The notes beneath the pieces are model-generated. The model was not told the DNA's origin. It made no database searches and saw only the letters and a program-made list of their open reading frames with translations. Position numbers and translations under genes: made by a program. A stretch of DNA of 64,000 nt from Salinimicrobium tongyeongense (lineage in GTDB: Bacteria; Bacteroidota; Bacteroidia; Flavobacteriales; Flavobacteriaceae): the NCBI RefSeq assembly GCF_026109735.1, contig NZ_CP069620.1, positions 1,674,001 to 1,738,000 of the forward strand, given 5' to 3'. Shown piece after piece: positions 1-10,059 of this stretch; position 1 is the stretch's first letter, and each line of letters starts with the position of its first letter.

Positions 1-160
1 TATGACGCTTTTGCCCGGAGACATTATTTCAACAGGTACTCCATTTGGTGTAGGAATGGGTTTTAAACCTCAAAGATACCTAAGACCCGGAGATGTTGTA
101 GAATTGGGAATTGAAGGCTTGGGAACATCAAAGCAAACTGCCAGAGCCTACAAAGAATAA
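1..160 (+). CDS. Fumarylacetoacetate hydrolase family protein, C-terminal end (partial)
   Basis: Only the last 53 or so codons are in the window, read in the frame beginning at base 2. They contain the family C-terminal signature [16 protein letters not shown] followed by a basic/hydrophobic tail ([13 protein letters not shown]). In L-fucose operons this family includes 2,4-diketo-3-deoxy-L-fuconate hydrolase, which splits the C6 acid to pyruvate and L-lactate. That role is inferred here from the fuconolactonase three bases downstream and the lactate-oxidising LutABC genes further along. The true start lies outside the window. Confidence 0.8.
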   Translation, partial: MTLLPGDIISTGTPFGVGMGFKPQRYLRPGDVVELGIEGLGTSKQTARAYKE

Positions 161-163
161 ATA

Positions 164-988
164 ATGAAAATTGACAGTCATCAACACTTTTGGTCCTATA
201 ATCCACATCGGGAGAGTTGGATTACCGATGATATGTCCGGTATAAGGAGGGATTTCTTTCCTAAAGACTTGGAGCCTTTACTTCGGCAGAACAAATTTGA
301 TGGTTGTATTGCTGTACAGGCAAATGACACTGAAGCAGAATCTCAGTTTTTACTGGATCTTGCAGCTCATAATGATTTCATTAAAGGCGTGGTGGGATGG
401 GTAGATCTTACGGCCGAAAGCTGTGAAGAACGATTGTCTTTTTTTTCTCAAAACTCCTTATTTAAAGGAATAAGATATACACTTCAAAAAGAAAAGCCCG
501 ATTTTATCCTAAACCCTCTTTTTAAAAGGGGAATTTCTCTTTTGTCTAAATTCAATCTTACTTTCGATCTACTTGTACTTGAACATCAACTGCCGGAAGT
601 TATCCAACTTGTAAAAGAATTTCCTGCCCAACCCTTTGTGCTGGATCATATGGCTAAACCTCAAGTTAGTAAGGGTCTCTCCTATGATTGGATAGAGAAT
701 ATAAAATTATTAAGTAGTTATAAGAATGTCTATTGTAAAGTATCAGGATTTTTAACTGAGACAGAGGACTTTAAGTGGCTAAAGAACAATTTTAATCCTT
801 TTTTTGATGTAGTAAGCGAAGCTTTTGGTGAGAACAGATTGATGTATGGGTCCGATTGGCCGGTATGTCTCGCTGCCGGAAGTTATGCAGATACGCTGGA
901 AATAGTGGAGGATTATTTCTATACTCAGGAAAATGGTTTATTTAAAAAGCTAATGGGTATAAATGCAGAAAAATTTTATCATTTATGA
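164..988 (+). CDS. L-fuconolactonase-like amidohydrolase (COG3618)
   Basis: This 274-residue amidohydrolase_2 protein has the N-terminal metal motif DSHQHFW (residues 4-10), the internal LDHMAKP motif and the C-terminal YGSDWPV motif (Asp231). COG3618 members hydrolyse sugar-acid lactones such as L-fucono-1,5-lactone to the open acid. No signal peptide is seen, so it is cytoplasmic. It starts 3 bases after the upstream FAH-family gene and its stop overlaps the next start by 4 bases (ATGA), so it is co-translated within the fucose operon. A rhamnonolactonase or 4-sulfomuconolactonase role is possible from family alone, but the context favours fuconolactone. Confidence 0.85.
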   Translation: MKIDSHQHFWSYNPHRESWITDDMSGIRRDFFPKDLEPLLRQNKFDGCIAVQANDTEAESQFLLDLAAHNDFIKGVVGWVDLTAESCEERLSFFSQNSLFKGIRYTLQKEKPDFILNPLFKRGISLLSKFNLTFDLLVLEHQLPEVIQLVKEFPAQPFVLDHMAKPQVSKGLSYDWIENIKLLSSYKNVYCKVSGFLTETEDFKWLKNNFNPFFDVVSEAFGENRLMYGSDWPVCLAAGSYADTLEIVEDYFYTQENGLFKKLMGINAEKFYHL

Positions 989-3393
989 GGAGAAAGATTA
1001 TTTTTTCTGTTTTGGTAGTTCTAAGCTTCTGGTTATCTATGAAAGAAGCGAACGCTCAAAACTTGACAGATTCAATTCCCAAGCATATACTGTGGTATGA
1101 TACCCCTGCAAGCGAGTGGTTGGAGGCATTACCTATAGGAAATGGTAGAATAGGAGCCATGGTCTTTGGAGATCCAAAAAATGAAAGGATTCAGTTAAAT
1201 GAAGACTCCATGTGGCCGGGAGGGCCTGACTGGGGAAATGCTAAAGGTAATCCAGAAGATTTGCAATATATTCGAGATCTTATTGAAGAGGGCCATATTG
1301 AAAAGGCAGATAAAGAGATTGTAGAGCGGTTTTCATATAAGGGTATAGTTCGATCTTACCAAACTTTAGGAGATCTGTACATCGATTTTCACGAACGTGG
1401 GACTGTAGAAAATTATAAGCGTCTTTTAAATCTAAATACGGCTGAGGTGGTGATCAGCTATACTTCAGAGGGTTCAGCATATTATCAAAAGGTATTTACC
1501 AGCGCACCAGATGATGTACTTATTGTTGAATTAGGAACGAATGCAGAAAGTGGGATGAATTTAACTTTGAGGTTAGATCGCCCGGAAGATGAGGGGCGTC
1601 CCACAGTGAGTATAAGCAACCCCAATTCTTCTGAAATTGCAATGAAAGGTGTGGTGACACAATACGGTGGGAGGGTACATTCTCAACCAGCACCCTTAGA
1701 TTATGGAGTCCAATTTGAAACTGTATTGAAAACAGATCATGAAGGGGGAACAGTGACACCAAAAGATGGAACCCTTATTTTACAAGGGGTGAAAAAAGCC
1801 ACAATTAAACTTGTTGCAAATACTTCATTTTACACCAAAGATTTTCAAAATAGAAACAGGGAAGTTTTAGATCGTTTATTGGGAGTAGGGTATGAAAAAC
1901 TTTACCAAAGACATGTACAGGAACATCAAAAATATTTTAACAGGGTTCAACTCCAACTGGGTAAAGAGAAAAGCAGCAACTTACCAACAGACCTTCGGCT
2001 GCAAAACTTAGCGAAGGGAGATGAAGATCTAGACCTGGTATCAGATCTGTTTCAATTTGGGAGGTACCTTTTGATCTCATCTTCTAGACCGGGGACCAAC
2101 CCGGCAAATCTCCAGGGATTGTGGAACGAGAACCTTGCGGCACCGTGGAATGCAGATTATCATCTTAATGTTAATTTACAAATGAACTACTGGCCCGCCG
2201 AAGTGACTAACCTAAGTGAGTTTCATCAGCCATTATTCGATTTTACTGATAGGCTTATTGAGAGAGGCCGAATTACCGCCAGGGAACAGTATGGTATAGA
2301 GAGAGGAGCTGTAGCGCATCAGGCGACAGATCTTTGGGCTTCGGCTTACATGCGAGCAGAACAACCTTACTGGGGCAGCTGGATTCATGGAGGAGGCTGG
2401 TTGGCTCAACATTATTGGGAACATTATAACTTTACCCGCGATAGGGAATTTTTGGAGGAGCGGGCATATCCTGCCATTAAGTCTTTTGCGGAATTTTATC
2501 TGGACTGGCTGGTATGGGATAAAAAATCTAAGAAGTGGGTTTCATTTCCAGAAACCTCACCCGAAAACTCTTATATAAATGAAGAAGGGAAAAAAGCGGC
2601 AGTTTCATTTGGAAGTGCTATGGGCCATCAAATTATAGGTGAGGTCTTTGACAATGTATTGACAGCCGCAGAGATATTAAATATTGAAGATGATTTTATC
2701 GCAGAGGTTCGGGAGAAAAATAAGTCACTTTTTCCCGGGATTGTGGTGGGGCCAGATAATCGACTCCTAGAGTGGAATGAAGCCTATGAAGAAACAGAAA
2801 AGGGACATAGACATCTTTCTCACCTGTATGCACTTCATCCGGGTAATGATATTACCCACGCAACCCCACATGCTTTTGCTGCAGCAAGAAATTCTATTGA
2901 TTTTAGATTAAAACATGGTGGTGCCGGTACAGGCTGGAGCCGGGCATGGATGATTAATTTTGATGCACGCTTACTAGATGGAGAATCAGCAAAAAGTAAT
3001 GTTGATAAATTCATGCAGATATCCCTGGCAAAGAATCTATTCGATTTGCATCCTCCTTTTCAAATTGACGGGAATTTTGGGTTTACAGCGGGAATTGCCG
3101 AAATGCTGCTTCAGTCACATGAAGGTTTTTTGAGGATACTTCCTGCGCTTCCCGAAGCCTGGAAAGATGGGAGTATTTCAGGATTAAAGGCAAGGGGCAA
3201 TACTGAGGTTGATATTATATGGAAAAACGGAAAGTTAAAGGAGTTAATTCTAAAGGCGAATGAAAACAGACTTCAGAAGATTGTATATGCGGGAAGAGAG
3301 GTAAAAGTTGACTTACCTGAAGGAAAAAAAGTGCGGCTTAACGCTAAACTTCAAATAAAAAATAGCACTTATCAAAAGAAAAGAAGGTTGTAA
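985..3393 (+). CDS. GH95 alpha-L-fucosidase (alpha-1,2 type)
   Basis: This 802-residue secreted enzyme has an N-terminal signal peptide ending near NAQN (residue 25). The GH95 (alpha/alpha)6 core is recognisable from HLNVNLQMNYWPAE, where Asn395 and Asn397 match the paired catalytic asparagines of Bifidobacterium AfcA. Other marks are FPETSPENSY with Glu527 as likely acid, and QIDGNFGFTAGIAEML with Asp695. The family cleaves Fuc-alpha-1,2-Gal caps by inversion; some members act on alpha-L-galactose. It overlaps the lactonase by 4 bases. It would supply free L-fucose from glycan termini to the permease and catabolic genes of the same operon. Confidence 0.93.
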   Translation: MRRKIIFSVLVVLSFWLSMKEANAQNLTDSIPKHILWYDTPASEWLEALPIGNGRIGAMVFGDPKNERIQLNEDSMWPGGPDWGNAKGNPEDLQYIRDLIEEGHIEKADKEIVERFSYKGIVRSYQTLGDLYIDFHERGTVENYKRLLNLNTAEVVISYTSEGSAYYQKVFTSAPDDVLIVELGTNAESGMNLTLRLDRPEDEGRPTVSISNPNSSEIAMKGVVTQYGGRVHSQPAPLDYGVQFETVLKTDHEGGTVTPKDGTLILQGVKKATIKLVANTSFYTKDFQNRNREVLDRLLGVGYEKLYQRHVQEHQKYFNRVQLQLGKEKSSNLPTDLRLQNLAKGDEDLDLVSDLFQFGRYLLISSSRPGTNPANLQGLWNENLAAPWNADYHLNVNLQMNYWPAEVTNLSEFHQPLFDFTDRLIERGRITAREQYGIERGAVAHQATDLWASAYMRAEQPYWGSWIHGGGWLAQHYWEHYNFTRDREFLEERAYPAIKSFAEFYLDWLVWDKKSKKWVSFPETSPENSYINEEGKKAAVSFGSAMGHQIIGEVFDNVLTAAEILNIEDDFIAEVREKNKSLFPGIVVGPDNRLLEWNEAYEETEKGHRHLSHLYALHPGNDITHATPHAFAAARNSIDFRLKHGGAGTGWSRAWMINFDARLLDGESAKSNVDKFMQISLAKNLFDLHPPFQIDGNFGFTAGIAEMLLQSHEGFLRILPALPEAWKDGSISGLKARGNTEVDIIWKNGKLKELILKANENRLQKIVYAGREVKVDLPEGKKVRLNAKLQIKNSTYQKKRRL

Positions 3394-3406
3394 AACTTAT
3401 TTAAAC

Positions 3407-5512
3407 ATGAATTTACTACATCGATTGAGTCTTATAGGCTATTTCTTTTTGTTTATTAATCTTTTACAGGCACAGGAGATACCTGAACCTGTGGGCCCTC
3501 TTCCTTCCCAACGTCAGTTAAACTGGCAGGAAATGGAATATTACGCTTTTATTCATTTCAATATGAACACCTTTACAAACCGTGAATGGGGAGAAGGAGG
3601 AGAATCACCTGAACAATTTAATCCCACAGAATTAGATGTGCGGCAGTGGGCAAAAGTGGTAAAGGAGGCTGGTATGAAGGGAATAATAATAACTGCAAAA
3701 CATCATGACGGGTTTTGTCTCTGGCCTTCAGAAACGACAGAACATTCTGTAAAAAACTCCCCATGGAAAAGTGGAGAGGGAGATCTTATAAAAGAACTTG
3801 CAGAAGTTTGTGAAGAATTTGATCTAAAATTTGGTGTCTATCTTTCTCCATGGGACAGGAATCATGCACAATATGGTAAAGAGGAATATGTTGACGTATT
3901 TCACAAACAATTGGAAGAACTAGTCACTAATTACGGAACCCTTTTTGAAATATGGTTTGATGGTGCAAACGGTGGTACGGGATATTACGGAGGTGCCAAT
4001 GAAAACCGGAAAATAGATCATAGAAGTTACTATCAATGGGATAAGGTATATTCCATAGTTAGAACGCATCAGCCAGATGCTGTGATTTTTGGAGATAATG
4101 GCCCAGATATTAGATGGATAGGGAATGAAGAAGGTATAGCGGGTAAAACAAATTGGTCCCTAATTCGTAAAGCCGAATTATATGCAGGATCGGGTAAACA
4201 TAAAGAATTGCAGTACGGGCATGTCGATGGTACCCATTGGGTACCAGGAGAGGCTGATGTTTCTATTAGGCCGGGTTGGTACTATCATCCGAAGGAGGAT
4301 CACTTGGTAAAATCTCTTCCACATTTGCTGGACATCTATTACGGATCTGTAGGGCGAAATGCCTCCCTTCTTTTAAATATTCCGGTAGACAGGAGAGGGC
4401 TAATTCATGAAAACGATGTAAAGCAGTTGATAAAACTCAGGGAAAAGCTGGATGAAGATTTTGAAAATAATCTGGCTCAGAATTTAGAAGTGAGTGCAAG
4501 TAAAGTAAGAAATAATAACCCAAAATTTTCTGCAAAAAACACCATAGACGGTAAGAAGGGAACCTACTGGTCTCCTGGTAAAAACGAAATTAAAAGTTCT
4601 CTTACGTTAGATTTTGGTAAAGATGTTGTTTTTAATAGATTCCTGGTACAGGAGTATATTCCTCTTGGACAGAGGGTAAAATCTTTCACTATAGAAGGCC
4701 TGGTTAATGGGGAATGGCATGAAATAGATCGCCAAACAACCATAGGCTATAAAAGAATTTTGAGGTTTGACCCAATTAAAGCATCTGCTCTAAGACTAAA
4801 TATCCTGGATTCCAAATCCAGTCCTTTAATATCGAATATTGAAGTGTATAATGCTCCCGCATTGTTGGTAGCTCCTGAAGTTACCAGATCAAAAAAAGGA
4901 GTGATTACCCTGCAGGTTCCCGATGAAAATGTGCATATCTATTATACTCTAGACGGAACAGAACCCAATCATAATTCTTACAGGTACACTGAAGTTATTG
5001 CCGGAGGCCAACCAATTACCTTGAACGCAATTGCTTATGACCCCGTAAGCGGAAAATACAGTGAATCAAAAAAGGTGAATTTTGATATCCCGAAAACTAA
5101 ATGGAAAGTTATAGATGTTACTTCCGGTGATATTGAAGAGGCTTCCAAAATTATTGATGAAGATAAAAATACATGGTGGACAGCAAAAAAAAATAAGGAG
5201 CTGCCGCAGGAAGTGGTTGTTGATTTAGGTAAGAATTATCTTCTTCAAGGTTTTATTTACCAGCCATCTCATAATAAATGGTCCTTTGGAACTATCTCCA
5301 ATTATGTATTTGAAGTTAGTGTAGACAATAAAAAATGGATTAGAACAGCTTCAGGTGAATTTGGCAACATTCGTAACAACCCTATTGAGCAAAAGGTAAG
5401 TTTTCAACCTATTAAAGCAAGATACATCAAGCTTAAAAGTATAAAAAATACAGATGACAGCGGTGCTATTTCTATTGGAGAACTAAGTGTAATAACAGTA
5501 AATCAGAAATAA
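3407..5512 (+). CDS. GH29 alpha-L-fucosidase with two F5/8 type C domains
   Basis: This 701-residue secreted protein has a signal peptide ending around LLQAQ. The GH29 barrel (about 25-340) has HFNMNTF, TAKHHDGFCLWPS and the nucleophile region EIWFDGANG (Asp185). After it come a discoidin-like domain (about 350-480), a chitobiase C-terminal-like segment (VHIYYTLDGTEPN, about 500-560) and a second discoidin-like domain (about 565-695). The architecture and FDGAN motif resemble the branched-sugar alpha-1,3/1,4-fucosidases (GH29 subfamily B). That specificity is inferred. It begins 13 bases after the GH95 gene, so the pair covers different fucose linkages. Confidence 0.93.
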   Translation: MNLLHRLSLIGYFFLFINLLQAQEIPEPVGPLPSQRQLNWQEMEYYAFIHFNMNTFTNREWGEGGESPEQFNPTELDVRQWAKVVKEAGMKGIIITAKHHDGFCLWPSETTEHSVKNSPWKSGEGDLIKELAEVCEEFDLKFGVYLSPWDRNHAQYGKEEYVDVFHKQLEELVTNYGTLFEIWFDGANGGTGYYGGANENRKIDHRSYYQWDKVYSIVRTHQPDAVIFGDNGPDIRWIGNEEGIAGKTNWSLIRKAELYAGSGKHKELQYGHVDGTHWVPGEADVSIRPGWYYHPKEDHLVKSLPHLLDIYYGSVGRNASLLLNIPVDRRGLIHENDVKQLIKLREKLDEDFENNLAQNLEVSASKVRNNNPKFSAKNTIDGKKGTYWSPGKNEIKSSLTLDFGKDVVFNRFLVQEYIPLGQRVKSFTIEGLVNGEWHEIDRQTTIGYKRILRFDPIKASALRLNILDSKSSPLISNIEVYNAPALLVAPEVTRSKKGVITLQVPDENVHIYYTLDGTEPNHNSYRYTEVIAGGQPITLNAIAYDPVSGKYSESKKVNFDIPKTKWKVIDVTSGDIEEASKIIDEDKNTWWTAKKNKELPQEVVVDLGKNYLLQGFIYQPSHNKWSFGTISNYVFEVSVDNKKWIRTASGEFGNIRNNPIEQKVSFQPIKARYIKLKSIKNTDDSGAISIGELSVITVNQK

Positions 5513-5513
5513 T

Positions 5514-6296
5514 ATGGACTTAGGCCTTACAAATAAAGTGATATTGATAACCGGTGGAACGCAGGGAATTGGAGGAGCTATCTCCAGAAGCTTAGCTTTC
5601 GAAGGAGGCATTCCGGTTTTTATTGGGAGAAATAAAGAAGTAGGAGAACTGCTGGAATCTGAGCTATTAAATAAAGGCCAAAAAGCCTTTTTTTTACAGG
5701 GAGATCTCAATCATAAGGGTACTTGTAAAGAGCTTGTGCTAACTGTAAAAGAGAGGTATGGGAAAATAGATGCATTGGTGAACAATGCCGGGGCAAATGA
5801 TGGTATAGGTCTTGAAAATGGTAATCCAGAGAGCTTTACAAAATCAGTATTCAACAATTTGAATCACTATTATGAAATGGCGCATTTTTGCCTACCTTAT
5901 TTAAAAGCTTCTAAGGGTAATATCATTAACATTAGTTCAAAAGTAGCTCTCACAGGCCAGGGTAACACCTCGGGTTATGCAGCTGCTAAAGGTGCCCAAT
6001 TAGCGCTTACAAGAGAATGGGCTGCAGAGCTTTTACCTTTTGACATTCGAGTAAATGCTATTTTACCTGCAGAAGTTCTCACCCCTTTGTATAAAAATTG
6101 GCTGAGTTCTTTCGATGATCCCGAGAGTAAGTTGAAAAGTATTACCTCAAAAATACCGTTAGGGAAACGTATGACCACTGCTGAAGAGGTTGCAGATCTT
6201 GCTGTTTTTCTTTTATCTAAAAGATCTTCTCATACCACAGGACAGTTTCTGTTCGTGGATGGCGGGTATGTACACCTGGACAGGTCTTTAACTTAA
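5514..6296 (+). CDS. SDR-family dehydrogenase, probable fucose-pathway step
   Basis: This 260-residue classical short-chain dehydrogenase has the nucleotide-binding motif TGGTQGIG (residues 13-20), NNAG, a catalytic Ser in NISSK, and YAAAK with Tyr155 and Lys159. It is cytoplasmic and starts one base after the GH29 stop. In non-phosphorylative L-fucose routes two SDR steps exist: L-fucose to fuconolactone, and 2-keto-3-deoxy-L-fuconate to its 2,4-diketo form. Sequence alone does not tell which one this is. The other dehydrogenase and the fuconate dehydratase are not in this window and may lie upstream. Confidence 0.85.
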   Translation: MDLGLTNKVILITGGTQGIGGAISRSLAFEGGIPVFIGRNKEVGELLESELLNKGQKAFFLQGDLNHKGTCKELVLTVKERYGKIDALVNNAGANDGIGLENGNPESFTKSVFNNLNHYYEMAHFCLPYLKASKGNIINISSKVALTGQGNTSGYAAAKGAQLALTREWAAELLPFDIRVNAILPAEVLTPLYKNWLSSFDDPESKLKSITSKIPLGKRMTTAEEVADLAVFLLSKRSSHTTGQFLFVDGGYVHLDRSLT

Positions 6297-6305
6297 TGTG
6301 CCGTG

Positions 6306-7622
6306 ATGAATAAAACTCAGGCACCAGTAATTTCAAGGAAAATTCTACTTCCTTTCATTCTAATCACTTTCTTATTTGCTCTGTGGGGCTTCGCTAATGA
6401 TATAACAAACCCTATGGTTTCAGCTTTTAAAAAGATACTAGAACTAAATAACTTTCAGGCTTCATTGGTGCAATTGGCATTTTATGGCGGATATTTTACC
6501 ATGGCACTACCTGCAGCTATTTTTGTTAACAGGTATTCTTATAAAAAAGGTATACTACTGGGGCTTGCACTTTATGCTTGTGGAGCATTACTTTTTTTTC
6601 CTGCTGCTGCCTTTCAGGAATACTATTTCTTTCTCACAGCACTTTACGTTCTCACGTTTGGGTTGGCTTTTCTTGAGACCACAGCCAATCCTTATATTTT
6701 ATCTATGGGTGCAGAAGAGACTGCTACGCAAAGGTTGAATCTCTCACAAGCATTTAATCCATTGGGAGCTTTAGGAGGATTAATCGTAGCTCAAAATTTT
6801 ATTCTGAATGCTTTGGAATCAGATGATTTGAATGAACAGGGAGAAGGGATCTACAGCACATTGCCTGAAGATGCACGTGAGTTAATACGAATCTCAGATC
6901 TGGAAGTCATTCGAAATCCGTATGTACTTCTGGGAATTGTGGTAATTATATTTTTTGTTCTCATCCTCTTGGTAAAAATGCCTAAAGATGAAAATAAAGA
7001 ATCCCGGGTACCTGTGGGCAAGTCTTTAAAAAGGCTTTTTAAACATCCAAAATTTTATGGAGGAGTGTTTGCTCAGGCATTTTACGTAGGGGCACAAATT
7101 ATGTGCTGGACATATATTTATCAGTACGCAGAATCAATAGGAATTCCAAATAACAAAGCAGTGAATTATGCCATTTTTGCGCTCGTTCTATTTCTTGTAG
7201 GCAGGTGGATTGGAACAGGCTTACTTAGATACTTTCACGCAGGTAAACTATTGTTCCTGTTTGCGCTTGGAGCTATTCTCTGTAGTGCTATGACCATCAT
7301 TATTTCAGGTCATATAGGATTATATGCACTTACAGGAATATCTTTTTTTATGTCTATAATGTTTCCCACTATTTACGGCATTGCTTTAGAAGGTCGTGGA
7401 GAAGATGCCAAGTTCGGTGCTGCTTTTTTAGTAATGGCCATAGTTGGTGGTGCCTTAATGCCAAGTTGTCAGGGACTTATTCTTGATATGGGAGGGGCAG
7501 GATATAACGATATTAATATTTTGGGTGTGCCAGAGATCAATTTCTCTTTCATTCTACCTACTGTTTGTTTTATTATCGTCGGGCTTTATGGAAGATATAT
7601 ATATCAACAACGTCTAAATTAA
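6306..7622 (+). CDS. fucP: L-fucose permease, MFS (FucP family)
   Basis: This 438-residue major-facilitator protein has about 12 hydrophobic segments. FucP hallmarks include FALWGFANDITNPMVSAFK near the N-terminus, ANPYILSMG and SQAFNPLGALGG. FucP imports L-fucose with protons across the inner membrane. An in-frame GTG lies just before ATG 6306; the ATG is chosen as the start. It follows the SDR gene by 9 bases. The glucose/galactose transporter GluP is a close relative, but the surrounding fucosidases and catabolic enzymes make fucose the likely substrate. Confidence 0.9.
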   Translation: MNKTQAPVISRKILLPFILITFLFALWGFANDITNPMVSAFKKILELNNFQASLVQLAFYGGYFTMALPAAIFVNRYSYKKGILLGLALYACGALLFFPAAAFQEYYFFLTALYVLTFGLAFLETTANPYILSMGAEETATQRLNLSQAFNPLGALGGLIVAQNFILNALESDDLNEQGEGIYSTLPEDARELIRISDLEVIRNPYVLLGIVVIIFFVLILLVKMPKDENKESRVPVGKSLKRLFKHPKFYGGVFAQAFYVGAQIMCWTYIYQYAESIGIPNNKAVNYAIFALVLFLVGRWIGTGLLRYFHAGKLLFLFALGAILCSAMTIIISGHIGLYALTGISFFMSIMFPTIYGIALEGRGEDAKFGAAFLVMAIVGGALMPSCQGLILDMGGAGYNDINILGVPEINFSFILPTVCFIIVGLYGRYIYQQRLN

Positions 7623-7626
7623 GTTT

Positions 7627-7962
7627 ATGAAAAGATATGTTCTTACCTGTGAACTTAAAGATGATCCTATTCTGAAAAAGGAGTATGTAGATCATCATAA
7701 AAAAGTGTGGCCTGAAATTGTTGACAGCATCAAGAAAAGTGGTATTCTCCATATGGAAATCTTCAATCTTGAGACTAGTTTGGTTATGATCATTGATACT
7801 ACTCCGGAATTTTCTTTTGAAGAAAAAGCAAAAATGGATGCGAAAAACGAGAAGGTCCAACGTTGGGAAGAATTGATGTGGAAGTATCAGAAAAAGATAC
7901 CATCAGCACAGCCTGGTCAAAAATGGGTTTTAATGAACAAAATTTTTTCTTTACCACAGTAG
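7627..7962 (+). CDS. RhaM-type sugar mutarotase (probable L-fucose mutarotase)
   Basis: This 111-residue cytoplasmic protein of the RhaM/DUF718 family shows YVDHHKKVWPEI (His24 in the usual general-acid position), HMEIFNLETSLVMIID and a C-terminal KWVLMNKIFSL. The family interconverts alpha and beta anomers of 6-deoxy-L-sugars, L-rhamnose in the type case. Its place 4 bases after fucP and before lactate oxidation genes suggests it speeds anomer exchange of imported L-fucose for the dehydrogenase. It is not related in sequence to the FucU fold. Confidence 0.85.
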   Translation: MKRYVLTCELKDDPILKKEYVDHHKKVWPEIVDSIKKSGILHMEIFNLETSLVMIIDTTPEFSFEEKAKMDAKNEKVQRWEELMWKYQKKIPSAQPGQKWVLMNKIFSLPQ

Positions 7963-7963
7963 T

Positions 7964-8698
7964 ATGAGAGTAGGGTTATTTGTGCCTTGCTATATTGACC
8001 AACTTTATCCAACAGTTGGAAGAGCAAGTCTGGAATTACTTCAAAAATCGGGTTGTGAAGTTATCTTTTTAGAGGACATTCTGTGTTGTGGACAACCAAT
8101 GGCCAATAGTGGTTACGAACACTACACGACAAATAAAAATTATGCAAGTCCATTTTTGGAAGCCCTGCCTAATGTAGATTATGTAGTTGCCCCATCTGCA
8201 AGTTGTATTTACCATCTCACACACCATCTATTAAAAGAAGAACTGGAACAAGACAAACTTCAAAAATTTAAAGAAATAACAGAGTTTTTGCATGATGTAA
8301 AAACGAATTTTGTCGTTCAGAGCTATTTTCCACATAGGGTGGCATTACATAAATCCTGTCATGGCCTTAGAGGTCTACAACTCGCAAAAGCTTCAGAATT
8401 AGGAGGAACAGCATTTTCAAAAATCGAAAATCTTTTAAATAAGGTTGAAGGTTTACACCTGGTAATACCTGCTCAGTCTGATGAATGTTGCGGTTTTGGT
8501 GGAAGTTTTTCAGTCTTTGAAAATGCAGTGTCTGTAAGAATGGGAGAAGATAAATTAAAGAACGTTCTACATGAAAAAGTAGAGTATTTAACTGCAACAG
8601 ATATGTCATGTTTTATGCACCTGGAAGGTGTTTTTAAAGAAAATGAATCTGTTGTAAAAATTGTGCACATTACAGAGATTTTAAATTCCAGTCTATGA
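7964..8698 (+). CDS. lutA: LutA/YkgE-type Fe-S oxidoreductase subunit
   Basis: This 244-residue protein has two CCG-type cysteine-rich domains: ILCCGQPMANSGY near residue 45, and SDECCGFGGSFSV near 170, with HKSCHGLRG between. This is the LutA subunit of the LutABC L-lactate oxidation complex, which turns L-lactate into pyruvate in the cytoplasm at the membrane. It begins one base after the mutarotase stop and its stop overlaps the lutB start by 4 bases. Its presence fits a fucose pathway that yields L-lactate. Confidence 0.92.
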   Translation: MRVGLFVPCYIDQLYPTVGRASLELLQKSGCEVIFLEDILCCGQPMANSGYEHYTTNKNYASPFLEALPNVDYVVAPSASCIYHLTHHLLKEELEQDKLQKFKEITEFLHDVKTNFVVQSYFPHRVALHKSCHGLRGLQLAKASELGGTAFSKIENLLNKVEGLHLVIPAQSDECCGFGGSFSVFENAVSVRMGEDKLKNVLHEKVEYLTATDMSCFMHLEGVFKENESVVKIVHITEILNSSL

Positions 8699-10059
8699 AA
8701 ACCTTACATGCCAACCTAAGCAAAGAGTTTTTATCTCATCGAAAAGATGCTGACTGGCATAATGATACGCTGTGGTTTCTTAGAAAGAAGCGGGATTATG
8801 CAAAAGATCAATTGCGCGAATGGGAACAGCTAAGACAAGCCGCTTCAGAAATAAAAAGACATACTCTTTCACGTTTACCCCATTACCTGGAAAAGTTTGA
8901 GCAGCAGGCATCACAAAATGGAATGAAAGTTAAGTGGGCGTGGGACGGCCAGGAAGTGAATGTATTGGTTACCAAAATTCTTAGAGAGAATAATGTTACC
9001 TCTGTTGTGAAAAGTAAATCTATGCTTACCGAAGAATGTGGTCTCAACCACCACCTGGAGAAGCAGGGTTTTGAGGTGGTAGATACAGATCTTGGTGAGC
9101 GTATAGTCCAGCTTCGTCAAGAACAACCCAGCCATATTGTAGTGCCTGCAGTACATTTAAGAAAAGAGGAGGTAGGAAAGACTTTCCATCAGTTCTTAAA
9201 TACTGAAGTAGGAAATTCAGACCCGTCTTATCTTGCAGAAGAAGCAAGAAATTCTCTACGCAGAGATTTTATTAAAGCTGAAGCAGCTGTTACAGGTGTA
9301 AACTTCGGAATTGCCACAAACGGAAGTGTTGTGGTTTGTACCAATGAAGGTAACGCCGATTTAGGAGTGCACAGTAAAAAGGTGATCATCCATTGTATGG
9401 GTATTGAGAAAATTTTGCCGGGCCTCAAGGAACTTTCTGTTTTTACAAGATTGCTGGCAAGATCGGCAGTGGGGCAGCCTATTACAATATATACTTCTCA
9501 TTATAAAAATCCCCGGCAATACACTAAGGAGTATATAATTATAGTAAATAACTTAAGAACTGAAATCTATAAGGATGAAGGTTTCAGAGAAGCCTTGAAG
9601 TGCATAAGATGTGGAGCCTGTATGAATACATGCCCTGTTTATCGCCGTTCGGGAGGTCATTCATATCACCATACCGTCCCCGGGCCGATAGGCTCTGTAT
9701 TGGCACCATTTTACAATAAAGAGAAGAACAAAGATCTGCCGTTTGCTTCAACTCTTTGTGGCTCCTGTAACCATGTTTGTCCCGTAAAAATTGATTTGGC
9801 AGGTTTGCTTTATAAATGGAGGCAAAAGCTCACCAAAGAAACTTCACAGGCAGTAGAGAAGACGCTTGGTTTTAAAGCTAGTACTGAGCTGCTGAAGAAT
9901 AAAACAGTTTATAAAATGGCAGGCAAATGTGCACGTCTTAAAATTTCATCATTTGTACTAAAATCGTCTTACAATCCCTGGAATAAAGGAAGAAAATTTA
10001 CCGATCTGCCAAAAGAGACTTTTAGAGAATGGTATAAAAGATCAAACCATGAAGAGTAG
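8695..10059 (+). CDS. lutB: LutB/YkgF-type iron-sulfur lactate oxidation subunit
   Basis: This 454-residue protein has an N-terminal LUD domain (about 60-290, with VTGVNFGIATNGSVVVCTNEG) and a ferredoxin-like 4Fe-4S module. The clusters are visible as CIRCGACMNTCP (Cys303, 306, 309, 313) and CGSCNHVCP (Cys355, 358, 362). LutB carries the electron-transfer clusters of the LutABC complex. It overlaps lutA by 4 bases and lutC by 11 bases, which implies coupled translation. Confidence 0.93.
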   Translation: MKTLHANLSKEFLSHRKDADWHNDTLWFLRKKRDYAKDQLREWEQLRQAASEIKRHTLSRLPHYLEKFEQQASQNGMKVKWAWDGQEVNVLVTKILRENNVTSVVKSKSMLTEECGLNHHLEKQGFEVVDTDLGERIVQLRQEQPSHIVVPAVHLRKEEVGKTFHQFLNTEVGNSDPSYLAEEARNSLRRDFIKAEAAVTGVNFGIATNGSVVVCTNEGNADLGVHSKKVIIHCMGIEKILPGLKELSVFTRLLARSAVGQPITIYTSHYKNPRQYTKEYIIIVNNLRTEIYKDEGFREALKCIRCGACMNTCPVYRRSGGHSYHHTVPGPIGSVLAPFYNKEKNKDLPFASTLCGSCNHVCPVKIDLAGLLYKWRQKLTKETSQAVEKTLGFKASTELLKNKTVYKMAGKCARLKISSFVLKSSYNPWNKGRKFTDLPKETFREWYKRSNHEE